DNA of 64,000 nt from Melioribacteraceae bacterium (GTDB lineage: Bacteria > Bacteroidota > Ignavibacteria > Ignavibacteriales > Melioribacteraceae). A model generated the notes under the pieces. It searched no databases. It was given only the letters and a program-made list of their open reading frames with translations, and was not told where the DNA came from. The position numbers and the translations under genes were made by a program. Of the stretch, positions 25,075-34,265 are shown one piece after another; the first letter of the stretch is position 1, and each line of letters begins with the position of its first letter. The stretch lies in NCBI GenBank assembly GCA_011525875.1, contig WYBN01000009.1:310001-374000 (forward strand). The letters are read 5' to 3'.

Positions 25075-26853
25075 ATGACCATTGAAATGCTTATAGTTTT
25101 CGGCGTCATAATAACTGCGGTTATATTGTTTGCAACTGAAAAGATTTCCGTAGATCTGACAGCAATAATTGTAATGGCGCTGCTTTTAGTAAGTGGAATT
25201 ATTACGCCCGAAGAAGGCATTGCAGGATTCAGCAATACGGCAACTATTACAGTCGGCGCAATGTTCATAGTGAGCGAAGCACTTAAGAAAACAGGAGCTG
25301 TAAATTTTCTCGGGGTTATTTCTTCAAAGATATTCAAGTTCAACTTCTGGGTTGGACTAATCGGGACAATGCTTGTGGTGGGAATTATATCCGCATTCAT
25401 TAACAACACACCGGTTGTTGCAGTATTTATTCCCATTTTACTAAGCGTTTCAGCGGACAACAAGCTAAATCCATCCAAATTGTTAATGCCAATTTCGTTC
25501 GCATCAATGTTTGGCGGAGTGTGCACTCTTATAGGTACTTCAACGAACATTCTCGTAAGCTCAATTGCCGAACAGCATGGACTTGAGCCTCTAAACATGT
25601 TCGAATTCAGTTCGCTCGGTATAGTGTTTTTTGCCGCTGGGATGTTATTCATGATATTTTTCGGAGTTAGGATGATACCCAAAAGAGAATATGAGGGAGA
25701 ATTAACCCGTAAGTATCAGATGCATGGTTATCTTACCGATATTATTCTATTGCCTGAAGCGAAATCCGTCGGGGCAAAACTATCTGAATCTCCATTAATT
25801 AAAGAACTTGAAATTGACATTCTCGAAGTAATTCGCAATAACCAAAGACTGCTTCGGCCATTGCCCGAAATTTATCTTGAAGCTAATGATGTTCTCAGGG
25901 TAAGATGCGACATAAAGCAGATACAAAAACTTAAGGACAGGATTGGCGTTAAATTAAAGTCGGATCTGAAAATCAAAGATGAGGATTTTAAAACGGAGCG
26001 GCTTGAACTGGTGGAAGTCATTGTCGCTCCAAATTCAGATTTAATAGGAAGGACAATTAAAACGGCGAGATTCAGAAATATTTTTCATGCTAATGCTCTC
26101 GCATTAAGGCAGAGGGGACAGTTGTTTAATACGGGCTTTGCAAAAACAAAACTTAAAGCCGGAGATGCAATTCTTGTTGAACTTCGAAAAGAAGACCATG
26201 CCAACTTAAAGCAGGATCCAAACTTTGTAATTGTTTCGGAAATCGATCTGCCGAAATTCAATAAGAATAAAATAATTCCTGCTATATTGATCGTGGCGGG
26301 AATAATCCTTGCAGCCTCGCTGAACATCATGCCTATTATGGTCAGCGCTTTGATCGGATGTATATTCCTTGTTGCCACAAAATGCATATCTCTTGAAGAA
26401 ACTTATAAAGCAGTTGACTGGAAGGTGATTTTCCTCTTAGGCGGGATTTTATCTCTTGGCACTGCGCTTGAAAAAACCGGAGCCGCTCTTCTTGTCTCTG
26501 ATAAAATGATTGCAGCACTCGGAGATTTTGGACCGGCAGCTGTTGTTGCAGCTTTGTTTTTACTTACGTCAATTCTAACATCCATTATGTCGAATAATGC
26601 AACTGCGGTTTTGCTCGCTCCAATAGCAATAACGGCTGCAGAAGCAATGGGCGCCGATCCGAAACCCTTTCTGATGGCAGTTACTTTTGCCGCATCTGCA
26701 AGCTTTATTACTCCGGTTGGGTACCAGACAAATACTATGATTTACGGGGTGGGGCAGTACCGCTTCTCCGATTTCCTAAAAGTCGGCACACCGCTTAATT
26801 TGATTTTTTGGATTTTAGCGGTTATACTAATTCCCGTATTCTATCCTTTTTAG
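25075..26853 (+). CDS. SLC13-type anion permease with two RCK_C (TrkA-C) domains
   Basis: A 592-residue inner-membrane transporter of the divalent anion:Na+ symporter / citrate-sodium symporter group. Membrane helices fill residues 1-205 and 400-592. Between them (about 215-395) are two TrkA-C/RCK_C domains, which in relatives bind ligands or regulate. Signature loops are FINNTPVVAVFIPILLSVSA and MSNNATAVLLAPIAITAA, the paired ion-binding clefts typical of the fold. Substrate (sulfate, phosphate or dicarboxylate) cannot be read from sequence. It is directly followed by an MscS gene with an eight-base gap. Confidence 0.88.
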   Translation: MTIEMLIVFGVIITAVILFATEKISVDLTAIIVMALLLVSGIITPEEGIAGFSNTATITVGAMFIVSEALKKTGAVNFLGVISSKIFKFNFWVGLIGTMLVVGIISAFINNTPVVAVFIPILLSVSADNKLNPSKLLMPISFASMFGGVCTLIGTSTNILVSSIAEQHGLEPLNMFEFSSLGIVFFAAGMLFMIFFGVRMIPKREYEGELTRKYQMHGYLTDIILLPEAKSVGAKLSESPLIKELEIDILEVIRNNQRLLRPLPEIYLEANDVLRVRCDIKQIQKLKDRIGVKLKSDLKIKDEDFKTERLELVEVIVAPNSDLIGRTIKTARFRNIFHANALALRQRGQLFNTGFAKTKLKAGDAILVELRKEDHANLKQDPNFVIVSEIDLPKFNKNKIIPAILIVAGIILAASLNIMPIMVSALIGCIFLVATKCISLEETYKAVDWKVIFLLGGILSLGTALEKTGAALLVSDKMIAALGDFGPAAVVAALFLLTSILTSIMSNNATAVLLAPIAITAAEAMGADPKPFLMAVTFAASASFITPVGYQTNTMIYGVGQYRFSDFLKVGTPLNLIFWILAVILIPVFYPF

Positions 26854-26861
26854 GAGTAACA

Positions 26862-27758
26862 ATGAATGGAATGAAAAACATTATTAACGAGATAATTGAT
26901 TATTTGAAAATCCCGATATTTACGGTAGGCGGTTCTACAATTACATTGTGGACGATAGTTTATTTATCGTTGCTCCTCGCTGCGCTTTTTTTTCTTACAT
27001 CAAAGTTAAATAAAATAGTTGTATACAAATTGCTTGCTAAAAGCAAAATTGAATTAGGCGTTAGGGTAGCTGTAGCCACTATCGCGCGTTATTTTATTCT
27101 TACGGTAGGGTTTATAATAATATTACAAACAGTAGGTATTAATCTTAGCAGTATTACCATTCTGCTAGGCGCTTTAGGCGTTGGTATCGGTTTCGGTCTT
27201 CAGAATATCACAAATAATTTTGTAAGCGGTTTAATTATTCTATTTGAAAGACCGATAAAAGTCGGAGACAGAATTGAAGTCGGCGATATCAACGGAGATG
27301 TAGTTAATATTTCCATGCGTGCAACTACTATAGTGACTAATGACAATATTTCCATTATAGTTCCTAACTCGGATTTTATATCATCAACAGTAATCAATTG
27401 GAGCCATACTGACCGGAAGGTACGATTCAATTATCCCGTTGGAGTTTCTTATAAAGAAAATCCGGAAAATGTCAGAAAGATTTTGCTCGCCGTTGCAGAA
27501 TCAAACCCGGGAGTAATGCCAATGCCTAAACCGGACGTATTGTTCTCAAAGTATGATGATAGTGCATTGATCTTTACGCTTAGAGTATGGACAAGCGATT
27601 ATATAAATAAACCGGGTGTGTTGAAAAGCCAGTTGTACTATGAAATATTCAAACGCTTTAAAGAACTTGGTGTAGAAATTCCATTTCCACAGCGTGATAT
27701 ACATATAAAAGAAATGCCAAAATTATATTCAACGGATGAAAGACAGGAAAATATATGA
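26862..27758 (+). CDS. Small-conductance mechanosensitive channel (MscS family)
   Basis: A 298-residue channel protein. Three N-terminal helices (about 20-45, 68-90 and 95-125) end in the pore region ILLGALGVGIGFGLQNITNNFVSG, the MscS hallmark. The beta domain ERPIKVGDRIEVGDINGDVV and the C-terminal alpha/beta cage follow. The start at 26862 follows AGGAGT and is preferred to the longer frame from 26808, which would overlap the permease gene. It opens under hypo-osmotic stretch. Its end overlaps rsmI by four bases (ATGA). Confidence 0.93.
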   Translation: MNGMKNIINEIIDYLKIPIFTVGGSTITLWTIVYLSLLLAALFFLTSKLNKIVVYKLLAKSKIELGVRVAVATIARYFILTVGFIIILQTVGINLSSITILLGALGVGIGFGLQNITNNFVSGLIILFERPIKVGDRIEVGDINGDVVNISMRATTIVTNDNISIIVPNSDFISSTVINWSHTDRKVRFNYPVGVSYKENPENVRKILLAVAESNPGVMPMPKPDVLFSKYDDSALIFTLRVWTSDYINKPGVLKSQLYYEIFKRFKELGVEIPFPQRDIHIKEMPKLYSTDERQENI

Positions 27759-28432
27759 AGGGCAGATTATTCCTGGTTTCGACCCCGATAGGGAATTATG
27801 AGGACATAACTTTACGCGCAATCCGGGTTCTTAAAGATGCGGATTTTATTATCTGCGAGGAATTTAAGGAAGCAAGACGCCTTCTTTCTCATCTAAATAT
27901 CTCTAAGGAACTTTACGCTCTAAATGAGCATAATGAAGATGAAACCTCGGAAGAGATGTTTGGAAAAATTTTGCAGGGAAAAAATGCTGCATTAATATCT
28001 GACTGCGGCACTCCTATCTTTTCCGATCCGGGCAGCGCTCTTGTCAATTTATGTATTCAAGCAAACGTAGATGTTATTCCTGTTCCCGGAGCCAATTCTC
28101 TTTTAACTGCACTCGTCGGAAGCGGATTCGAACTGAACAAGTTCTATTATGCCGGATGGCTTTCGCCCAAGAAAGATTTAAGAAGACAAGAGCTTTATAA
28201 ATTAAAATCCGTTAACGAGATTATTGTCTTAATGGAAACCCCATATAGATTAATTAGAATTCTTGAGGATGTGAGTTCAATATTCAAACCGAACACAAAT
28301 GCTGTCCTCGCATTTGAGTTAACAACAAAGGATGAAAGATTTTTCAGAGGAAGCATTGCCGAAGTTTTCAAAATCGCCGCTGAGAAAAAACTAAAGGGTG
28401 AATTCGTTTTAGTGATAGACAACAGAAAGTAA
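27755..28432 (+). CDS. rsmI: 16S rRNA (cytidine-1402-2'-O)-methyltransferase
   Basis: A 225-residue SAM-dependent methyltransferase of the tetrapyrrole-methylase fold that modifies C1402 of 16S rRNA. STPIGNYEDITLRAIRVLKDADFIICEE is the family N-terminus. DCGTPIFSDPG and PVPGANSLLTALVGSGF are cofactor-binding loops. The sequence is a little shorter than the usual 270-290 residues because the C-terminal helical region is absent, a recurring shorter form. It is translationally coupled to the MscS gene by an ATGA overlap. Confidence 0.88.
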   Translation: MKGRLFLVSTPIGNYEDITLRAIRVLKDADFIICEEFKEARRLLSHLNISKELYALNEHNEDETSEEMFGKILQGKNAALISDCGTPIFSDPGSALVNLCIQANVDVIPVPGANSLLTALVGSGFELNKFYYAGWLSPKKDLRRQELYKLKSVNEIIVLMETPYRLIRILEDVSSIFKPNTNAVLAFELTTKDERFFRGSIAEVFKIAAEKKLKGEFVLVIDNRK

Positions 28433-28563
28433 ATCCAAATGCCGGTTCAATAATTTGTGTTCTTGAAAAGATAGTCTTAAAATCGTTAAATTTGGATGCA
28501 AATTGAACTTAGATTTCTTTTTTCTCGTTATTACACCTTAAAAGCGTATTGAGGAGGTTTATA

Positions 28564-29106
28564 ATGTTATTAGTGCAAGATGTTGATTTAACGCCTAACC
28601 CGCAGGCTTTAAAATTCATTTTGAATGAAAGATTACTGAATATCGGTACTCGTAATTTTGCAAACAAGGAACAAGCTGAGAACGATCCATTAGCTAAAGG
28701 AATTTTTAAGATTGACGGAGTTGTATCTGTTTTTTACATGGACAAGTTTATAACTGTTGAGAAAAAACCGGAAGTGAGCTGGGGACAGATACAAAGACCT
28801 TTCGTTGAATTTATTAAGAGTTTCGATAAGTCCTTAATTCCACCTGAAAAAGAATTGGAAGGTTCAAGTTTTGAAGAGACGGAGCTTCTAAATAAGATAA
28901 ACCAACTGCTTGACCAGTCGGTTAGACCTGCTTTGGCTGGAGACGGCGGCGGACTGGAAGTTTTGGGTTTAGAAGGAACTGTCTTAAAGATCCGATATCA
29001 GGGCGCATGCGGAAGCTGTCCGAGCTCTATCCGTGGTACACTCGTTGCAATAGAGAATTTGTTAAAAAGAGAAGTAAACCCTGCAATTGAAGTTATTCCC
29101 GGATAA
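28564..29106 (+). CDS. Nfu-type iron-sulfur scaffold/carrier
   Basis: A 180-residue protein with an N-terminal Nfu_N domain (about 1-90; TPNPQALKFILNERL) and a C-terminal NifU-like domain with the CxxC cluster site Cys149-Cys152 (GACGSCPSS). Such proteins carry 4Fe-4S clusters to client enzymes. The ATG at 28564 follows a strong ribosome site (GAGGAGG), so the longer frame from 28549 is rejected. It is transcribed alone, before the convergent KamA-family gene, which is itself a 4Fe-4S enzyme. Confidence 0.92.
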   Translation: MLLVQDVDLTPNPQALKFILNERLLNIGTRNFANKEQAENDPLAKGIFKIDGVVSVFYMDKFITVEKKPEVSWGQIQRPFVEFIKSFDKSLIPPEKELEGSSFEETELLNKINQLLDQSVRPALAGDGGGLEVLGLEGTVLKIRYQGACGSCPSSIRGTLVAIENLLKREVNPAIEVIPG

Positions 29107-29116
29107 AGAAATTATG

Positions 29117-29137
29117 GGTGCGGTTTTAAGCCGCACC
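29117..29137. terminator. Hairpin overlapping the stop of the KamA-family gene
   Basis: The seven-base arms GGTGCGG (29117-29123) and CCGCACC (29131-29137) flank a 7-base loop. The loop contains the minus-strand stop codon at 29126-29128. It may end both convergent genes, though T-runs are poor. Confidence 0.55.
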
Positions 29138-30511
29138 TGTTTCAATATCCTGCGATACTTCGAGTTCTTCGATAAAATCTTTCATCAGTTTTTTCTTTTT
29201 CTTCATCATCATTTCAAGCTCATCCTCAAAGAAAAATTTCTCTTCGCCTGACGCCGGTCTCAGATGATTTAACCAAGTTGCTTTCTCGTCATATTTAGCG
29301 AAGAATGGTCTGCGTACCCAATCGGGATTTCTGCCCTGCAGTAAATTTAACACAAAAACTTTTTCGCCGTTGATCTCGCTTATTCCTTCAATCACCACCT
29401 TACCTGGGGAAGCTGACATAGAGGGGCCTCTAACTGTTCTATATAAACCCGAAACTTTTTTATAAGAGTTTCTAAAAATTTCGAATGCCCTTGCCAGTGG
29501 AATCTCGAAATATTTTCTTGTACCAGTGTCCCTCTCCACAAACATATAATAAGGAATAATTCCTTGTTTGAGCTGAGTTTTCCACATTCGTTCCCATATC
29601 TCGGCGCTGTCATTAATACGTTTTAATACGGGGGACTGAGAACGGATTTCAACACCCGTATTGCGGACTCTCTTAATTGCCTCTCGGACAATGTCTGTCT
29701 CTAATTCCACCCAATGGCTGAAATGTCCCATAAATACGAGATGTTTTCCTGCATTAACAACCTTTTCAAACAGCCGGAGAAATCCGTCGGCATTTCTATC
29801 TGTTACATATTTGTAAGGCCAATAAGACAGTGATTTTGTTCCGATTCTAATATTCCTTACATGGTCGAATTCCGGGGCAAGAAGAGGGAGCAGATAAGCT
29901 TCAAGCTTTTGAAGCGTCATTACCATCGGGTCGCCGCCGGTAAACAACACATCTGAAATTTCTTTATGATCTTTAATATATGTCTGGAATCTTTTTGATT
30001 CATCGGTTGCAAATTTAAGATTTGTCATTCCTACAAATTGAGCCCATCTAAAACAAAAAGTGCAATATGCATGACACGTTTGTCCGCTCGAAGGAAAAAC
30101 AAGGCAGGTTTCGCGGTATTTGTGCTGAACTCCTCTTACCGGTTCATCATCCATCAACGGTACATTTGCCGTAAGCTGACCGGCTGGATGGGGGTTCAAA
30201 GAGTAACGGATTTTATTAGCCGCGGCTTTTATTTTACGGGGTTCGGCATTCTCATTGATTAACCGGGCGATAGTATCGAACTGTTCTGGTTCGAGCATCC
30301 CTTTCTGCATGAAAGTAAGCTGGTAAATTGGATCATTGGGAATATTATCCCAATCAATTAATTCTTCGACGACATAATTATTGGTCCTGAACGGTAATAC
30401 CTGTGATATGACTTTTAAATCAAACTTTTTTTTATCGGGCAGAACTCTCAGTTCGGGAATGTTGTCAATATCCCTCGATCCGTATAAAATCAGTTTTTTT
30501 GATTTTATCAT
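29126..30511 (-). CDS. KamA-family radical SAM aminomutase-like enzyme
   Basis: A 461-residue enzyme. The radical-SAM cluster motif is Cys146-x3-Cys150-x2-Cys153 in TCHAYCTFCFRW. VLFTGGDPM is the SAM-binding GGE-like loop, and Lys371 in SASPGK is positioned like the PLP lysine of lysine 2,3-aminomutase. It is about 45 residues longer than Clostridium KAM (416), mostly in the N-terminus and in a charged, Lys-rich tail. No lysine-fermentation genes (kamDE, kdd, kce) are adjacent. An EF-P-lysine aminomutase (EpmB) role is less likely given the length and lack of epmA. Single gene, opposite the nfu gene. Confidence 0.85.
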   Translation of the reverse strand: MIKSKKLILYGSRDIDNIPELRVLPDKKKFDLKVISQVLPFRTNNYVVEELIDWDNIPNDPIYQLTFMQKGMLEPEQFDTIARLINENAEPRKIKAAANKIRYSLNPHPAGQLTANVPLMDDEPVRGVQHKYRETCLVFPSSGQTCHAYCTFCFRWAQFVGMTNLKFATDESKRFQTYIKDHKEISDVLFTGGDPMVMTLQKLEAYLLPLLAPEFDHVRNIRIGTKSLSYWPYKYVTDRNADGFLRLFEKVVNAGKHLVFMGHFSHWVELETDIVREAIKRVRNTGVEIRSQSPVLKRINDSAEIWERMWKTQLKQGIIPYYMFVERDTGTRKYFEIPLARAFEIFRNSYKKVSGLYRTVRGPSMSASPGKVVIEGISEINGEKVFVLNLLQGRNPDWVRRPFFAKYDEKATWLNHLRPASGEEKFFFEDELEMMMKKKKKLMKDFIEELEVSQDIETGAA

Positions 30512-30685
30512 TCCGGGTTCTCCTTATTTTGTTCTGGAAAAAATGCTTGAAAACTGTAAGAAAACCTGAATTTTAGCTGAAAATCAGAGCTAAAATATGA
30601 TCGATTGAGGTTTAACAGCCTATGTGAAATTCAATATAAAAAAATATTCTGGAATGTCAAATGTAAATTTTGAGAGCAAAAAAAA

Positions 30686-30701
30686 AGCGGTGAATACCGC
30701 T
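30686..30701 (-). terminator. Rho-independent terminator of the small basic-protein gene
   Basis: On the minus strand AGCGGT, a four-base ATTC loop and ACCGCT are followed by a run of eight or nine T. It lies about 20 bases past the stop of the 54-residue gene at 30723. Confidence 0.85.
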
Positions 30702-30722
30702 CTTTTTCGAAGGAAAAAATAA

Positions 30723-30887
30723 TTATTTAATTTCCGGTAACTTGCTTATATCATCAAGTTTGACAAAGCGTTCTTTGAACTTATAATTACCATCTGAAGA
30801 TTTAACGGTTTTAATGAACTTAACCGAAATAAACGATGATTTATCTTTCTTCTTAGCTTTGTCGGCAAATGATTGTTGCTTAGCCAT
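30723..30887 (-). CDS. Small basic protein of unknown function (54 residues)
   Basis: A short but convincing gene: ATG at 30887, a strong ribosome site (AGAGGAAATT) just before it, 54 codons and its own terminator. The protein begins MAKQQSFADKAKKKDKSSF and is rich in Lys, with a compact ending SDGNYKFKERFVKLDDISKLP. In size and charge it resembles small Bacteroidota proteins such as DUF4295 that are found among ribosomal-protein genes, but no specific match can be claimed. Probably a cytoplasmic nucleic-acid- or ribosome-associated protein (inference). It lies 85 bases downstream of nothing on its strand except the Prc-type gene's 5' side, so it has its own transcript or is read through from it. 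Confidence 0.72.
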   Translation of the reverse strand: MAKQQSFADKAKKKDKSSFISVKFIKTVKSSDGNYKFKERFVKLDDISKLPEIK

Positions 30888-30972
30888 AATTTCCTCTTAT
30901 AATTTTTCGGGCACAAAAATAGTAAAAAAAACTCTTTGGTTGAAATTTTTTCTTAAACATTCATGCAATTTT

Positions 30973-33042
30973 TCAGCCCATCTTGATTGAAATAAAATCG
31001 GATAGAATTCTCAAGCTTTCTTCAAGTATCGGATCATCAATTTTTGAGGAGCCGTTTGAAATTTCCTTTTTATCAACAATTTTTAGTTCAGCCTGTTTTT
31101 GTCTCTCTTCTTCCCTAAGCTTCTTCTTTTCCTCTGCCGTTTCACGTTCTCTTTTCCTGATTTCTTCATTCAACGAAAAAGTAGTCTTCAACTTATTAGC
31201 TTTAAATTCTTCAATATCTTCTAAAAGGTAATTGAATTCAATATTTTTAGCAATTCTCTCTTTATACTTGCCCATTAATTCAGGCAGGCAATCACTGATT
31301 CCGTTATAGGTTTCAAACTGGGTCGATTGAATCTGTTCCCAGCTCAAAGCATTTGGATATGCTGACTCGCCGGATTCGTTCGAATCAACCGCCGACGGGA
31401 ATTCGATATCGGGAATAACGCCTTTCAATTGCGTGCTGCTGCCCGTTATTCTGTAATATTTCGCTATTGTGAGTTTAAGATTGCCAACCTTTTCGTTTTG
31501 AAGCGGAAGGTATCTTCCGAGGTCAATAAGGTTCTGTACGGTTCCTTTACCGAATGTCCGTTCCCCAAGAATCACGCCTCTTTCATAATCCTGTATAGCG
31601 CCGGAAAATATTTCTGATGCCGAAGCGCTGTATCTGTTCAATAATACAGCGAGAGGTCCTTCATAAACAATGTAAGGATCCGGGTCGGTGCCAACATCAA
31701 TAACGCCACGCGAGTCTTTGACCTGAACTACTGGACCGTCTGCAATAAATAAGCCTGTAAGTTCTATTGCTTCTTGCAGCGATCCGCCGCCGTTGTTCCG
31801 TAAATCAACAACTACCCCGTCAACATTTTCTTTTTGAAGATCCAACAATATTTTCTTTACATCTTTAGTTGTAGATTTATAGTCCGGGTCGCCGGCAGAT
31901 CTTGCCTTGAAGTCAATATAAAACGCTGGGATTGAAACAACCCCAATCTTATAATCTTGCCCATCTTCGTTTAGATAAACAATTTCAGATTTTGCCGACT
32001 GTTCTTCCAGGGTTACTTTATCTCGGACAATCTTAATTTCATCAGTCGGCATATCAAGAGATTTGCCTGCACGAAGTATAGACAGCTTAACGGTAGTTCC
32101 TTTCTTGCCTCTTATTAATTGAACAACGTCATCGACACGCCAACCGATTACATCAACCATCTCGCCGTCTTCGCCCTGTCCGACAGCAACTATTCTGTCA
32201 TCGGGGAAAAGACTTTTTGATTTATCCGCCGGACCGCCGGCTACGATTTCGACAACTGAGGTGTAATCGTCAACGCTCCTTAGCGTTGCGCCGATACCTT
32301 CTAGTGATCTGCTCATAGATATGTTAAAATTTTCTGAGGTAATCGGGGAAAAGTAATTTGAATGCGGATCAATTGCGGAAGCAAATGCATTCATATAAAG
32401 CTGAAAAACATCTTCGGAATTATACTGAAGAATCGCTTTATGAAAATTCTGGAAACGTTTCAACAAAGAAGAAGAAGTTTTCTCCCATTCTTCGCCGGCA
32501 AGTTTTTTATTCAATGCATCGTTCTTTAGTCTTAGCCTCCAGACTTCGTCAAGCTCTTTGACATCTGCAGCCCAGGGTTCTTTCTCACGGTTAGGCGTTA
32601 AATATTCGTCAATCGAATAATCAAATTCAGACTGAAGCATTCTTGCTATCGCTCTCATTCTCTCGTTCAGCCTCTGTTTGAATGTATTGAATATATCGAA
32701 TGCGATTTGCGGGTTGCCTGTCAGCAAATAATCGTCAATTAAATTCCGCGATGTCTCGAACTTTTCGATATCGGATTCAAAAAAATACAGTTTGTTATTG
32801 TCGAGTGAATTGATAAGATTATCAAAAATTATTGACGATAGAGAGTCGTCAATTTTGGTTCTTTTAAAATGTTGATTGGCCAAAAGCGTAGTCACCATCT
32901 GATTTATTCTCGAGTGCTTTGGCTCGGGAGTCAAAACAAGATTAGTATCTATGTCAAGAGCTTTATGCGTCTGCTCGGTATTCTGTGTGAAAATAGTTGC
33001 TGCAGTTAAAACAACCAGCAGAAAAATAATTATACGCTGCAT
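30973..33042 (-). CDS. prc: Prc/tail-specific S41 processing protease
   Basis: A 689-residue periplasmic protease. The start at 33042 (MQRIIIFLLVVL...) puts a clean signal sequence first (about 1-20); an extension to 33102 is less likely. An N-terminal helical domain (about 25-215) is followed by a PDZ domain (about 225-320) and the S41 core. The catalytic motifs are YSASASEIFSGAIQDY (serine) and FGKGTVQ (lysine). A charged, coiled C-terminal domain ends the protein. It degrades or trims envelope proteins from the C-terminus. Length and order of domains match E. coli Prc/Tsp rather than the shorter CtpA. Confidence 0.93.
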   Translation of the reverse strand: MQRIIIFLLVVLTAATIFTQNTEQTHKALDIDTNLVLTPEPKHSRINQMVTTLLANQHFKRTKIDDSLSSIIFDNLINSLDNNKLYFFESDIEKFETSRNLIDDYLLTGNPQIAFDIFNTFKQRLNERMRAIARMLQSEFDYSIDEYLTPNREKEPWAADVKELDEVWRLRLKNDALNKKLAGEEWEKTSSSLLKRFQNFHKAILQYNSEDVFQLYMNAFASAIDPHSNYFSPITSENFNISMSRSLEGIGATLRSVDDYTSVVEIVAGGPADKSKSLFPDDRIVAVGQGEDGEMVDVIGWRVDDVVQLIRGKKGTTVKLSILRAGKSLDMPTDEIKIVRDKVTLEEQSAKSEIVYLNEDGQDYKIGVVSIPAFYIDFKARSAGDPDYKSTTKDVKKILLDLQKENVDGVVVDLRNNGGGSLQEAIELTGLFIADGPVVQVKDSRGVIDVGTDPDPYIVYEGPLAVLLNRYSASASEIFSGAIQDYERGVILGERTFGKGTVQNLIDLGRYLPLQNEKVGNLKLTIAKYYRITGSSTQLKGVIPDIEFPSAVDSNESGESAYPNALSWEQIQSTQFETYNGISDCLPELMGKYKERIAKNIEFNYLLEDIEEFKANKLKTTFSLNEEIRKRERETAEEKKKLREEERQKQAELKIVDKKEISNGSSKIDDPILEESLRILSDFISIKMG

Positions 33043-33200
33043 ACTTATTCCGTTTTTTAATTTTTGATATAATACAAATAATGAGTTCATTTGTTTCAAC
33101 AAATTTTAATTAAAATTGGTTTAACTTCTCCCGCCGCAAAAATATGTATAAAATCGTTAAATTGAGGCCTAAGGACTAAAGTTTATTAGGAGAAAAATAA

Positions 33201-33545
33201 ATGAACATCGAAGAATTAAGGAACTATTGCGTAAAAAAGAATCATGTTGAAGAGTGTTTTCCTTTTGACGATGAAACTCTTGTTTTCAAGGTAATGAATA
33301 AAATTTTCTGTCTGGTGAATCTGACCCCTCCGCATTCCGCAAATCTGAAATGCGATCCGTTAAAAGCGATAGAAATGAGAGAGAAGTACGAAGAAATAAC
33401 CCCCGGCTATCATATGAATAAAAAACATTGGAACACTATTGAGCTGGGCGGGAGCCTGAGAAAAAGTCTCTTAAAAGAATTGATTGATGATTCTTACAAT
33501 TTAGTTTTGGCTTCCGTCCCTAAAAAGTTCAAAGAAAAAATATAA
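33201..33545 (+). CDS. MmcQ/YjbR family protein
   Basis: A 114-residue DNA-binding-like alpha/beta protein. MNIEELRNYCVKKNHVEECFPFDDETLVFKV and the ending GYHMNKKHWNTIELGG are typical of the family. The start follows TAGGAGAAA, a strong ribosome site. Biological role is generally unknown; the fold recalls the double-psi DNA-binding proteins. Stands alone between two minus-strand genes. Confidence 0.88.
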   Translation: MNIEELRNYCVKKNHVEECFPFDDETLVFKVMNKIFCLVNLTPPHSANLKCDPLKAIEMREKYEEITPGYHMNKKHWNTIELGGSLRKSLLKELIDDSYNLVLASVPKKFKEKI

Positions 33546-33578
33546 TTCAAAACACCTGTAACTTTTATTTAATATATA

Positions 33579-34166
33579 CTAAAAATAGACATCCTCCGCA
33601 TAAGACTTTATGAGCAGTTTCTCAAAATCCTCAAACGGAATCTCAACAGCGCCGAACATTTGAAGATGTTCCGTCAAAAACTGGACGTCTAATAATTTGA
33701 AATTTTTTTCTTTCATTCTTTCGAGCAGTTTAACCAGAGCGCATTTCGAAGCATTCTGCGCACGGGAAAACATTGATTCGCCGAAAAATGCGCCTTTTAC
33801 TGCAACGCCGTATAATCCTCCGACCAGCACATTCTTTTGATAAACCTCAACCGAATGGAGATGTTTTTTTTCGTGCAGCCCTCTATAAGCTTCGATTAAT
33901 CGGTCAGATATCCATGTATACTCTCTTTCGGCGCATTTCCGAATTACATTCATAATATCGTTATCAAACTTGTATGTGTAAGAAGAATCTTTCATAAACT
34001 TCCTGAGGGAGCGGGGAATATTGTAGTGATTCAGTGGAATTACAGCTCTGATTCCGGGCATATACCAATTTATCTCTCCATCCTCATCAGCCATGGGGAA
34101 CGCTCCTCTTGTATAAAGAAGTATCATGTTTTCCGGCTCTAACAGTTTTTCGGGATCAATGCTCAT
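33579..34166 (-). CDS. aat: Leucyl/phenylalanyl-tRNA-protein transferase
   Basis: A 195-residue enzyme that attaches Leu or Phe to N-terminal Arg or Lys residues, marking proteins for ClpAP degradation by the N-end rule. YTRGAFPMADEDGEINWYMPGIRAVIPL and WISDRLIEAYRGLHEKKHLHSVEVY are diagnostic; GGLYGVAVKGAFFGESMFS is the active region. The length is a little short of E. coli Aat (234), mainly at the N-terminus. The neighbour is not clpA or infA, so context adds nothing. Confidence 0.93.
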   Translation of the reverse strand: MSIDPEKLLEPENMILLYTRGAFPMADEDGEINWYMPGIRAVIPLNHYNIPRSLRKFMKDSSYTYKFDNDIMNVIRKCAEREYTWISDRLIEAYRGLHEKKHLHSVEVYQKNVLVGGLYGVAVKGAFFGESMFSRAQNASKCALVKLLERMKEKNFKLLDVQFLTEHLQMFGAVEIPFEDFEKLLIKSYAEDVYF

Positions 34167-34265
34167 AAATTTTATTAGTTTCTTTTGTAAATAATACCTG
34201 TATAATTTTTATTTGGGTATGGCTTAACTAAATTTCGATAACAAAACTAATTGATAATTTAATAA

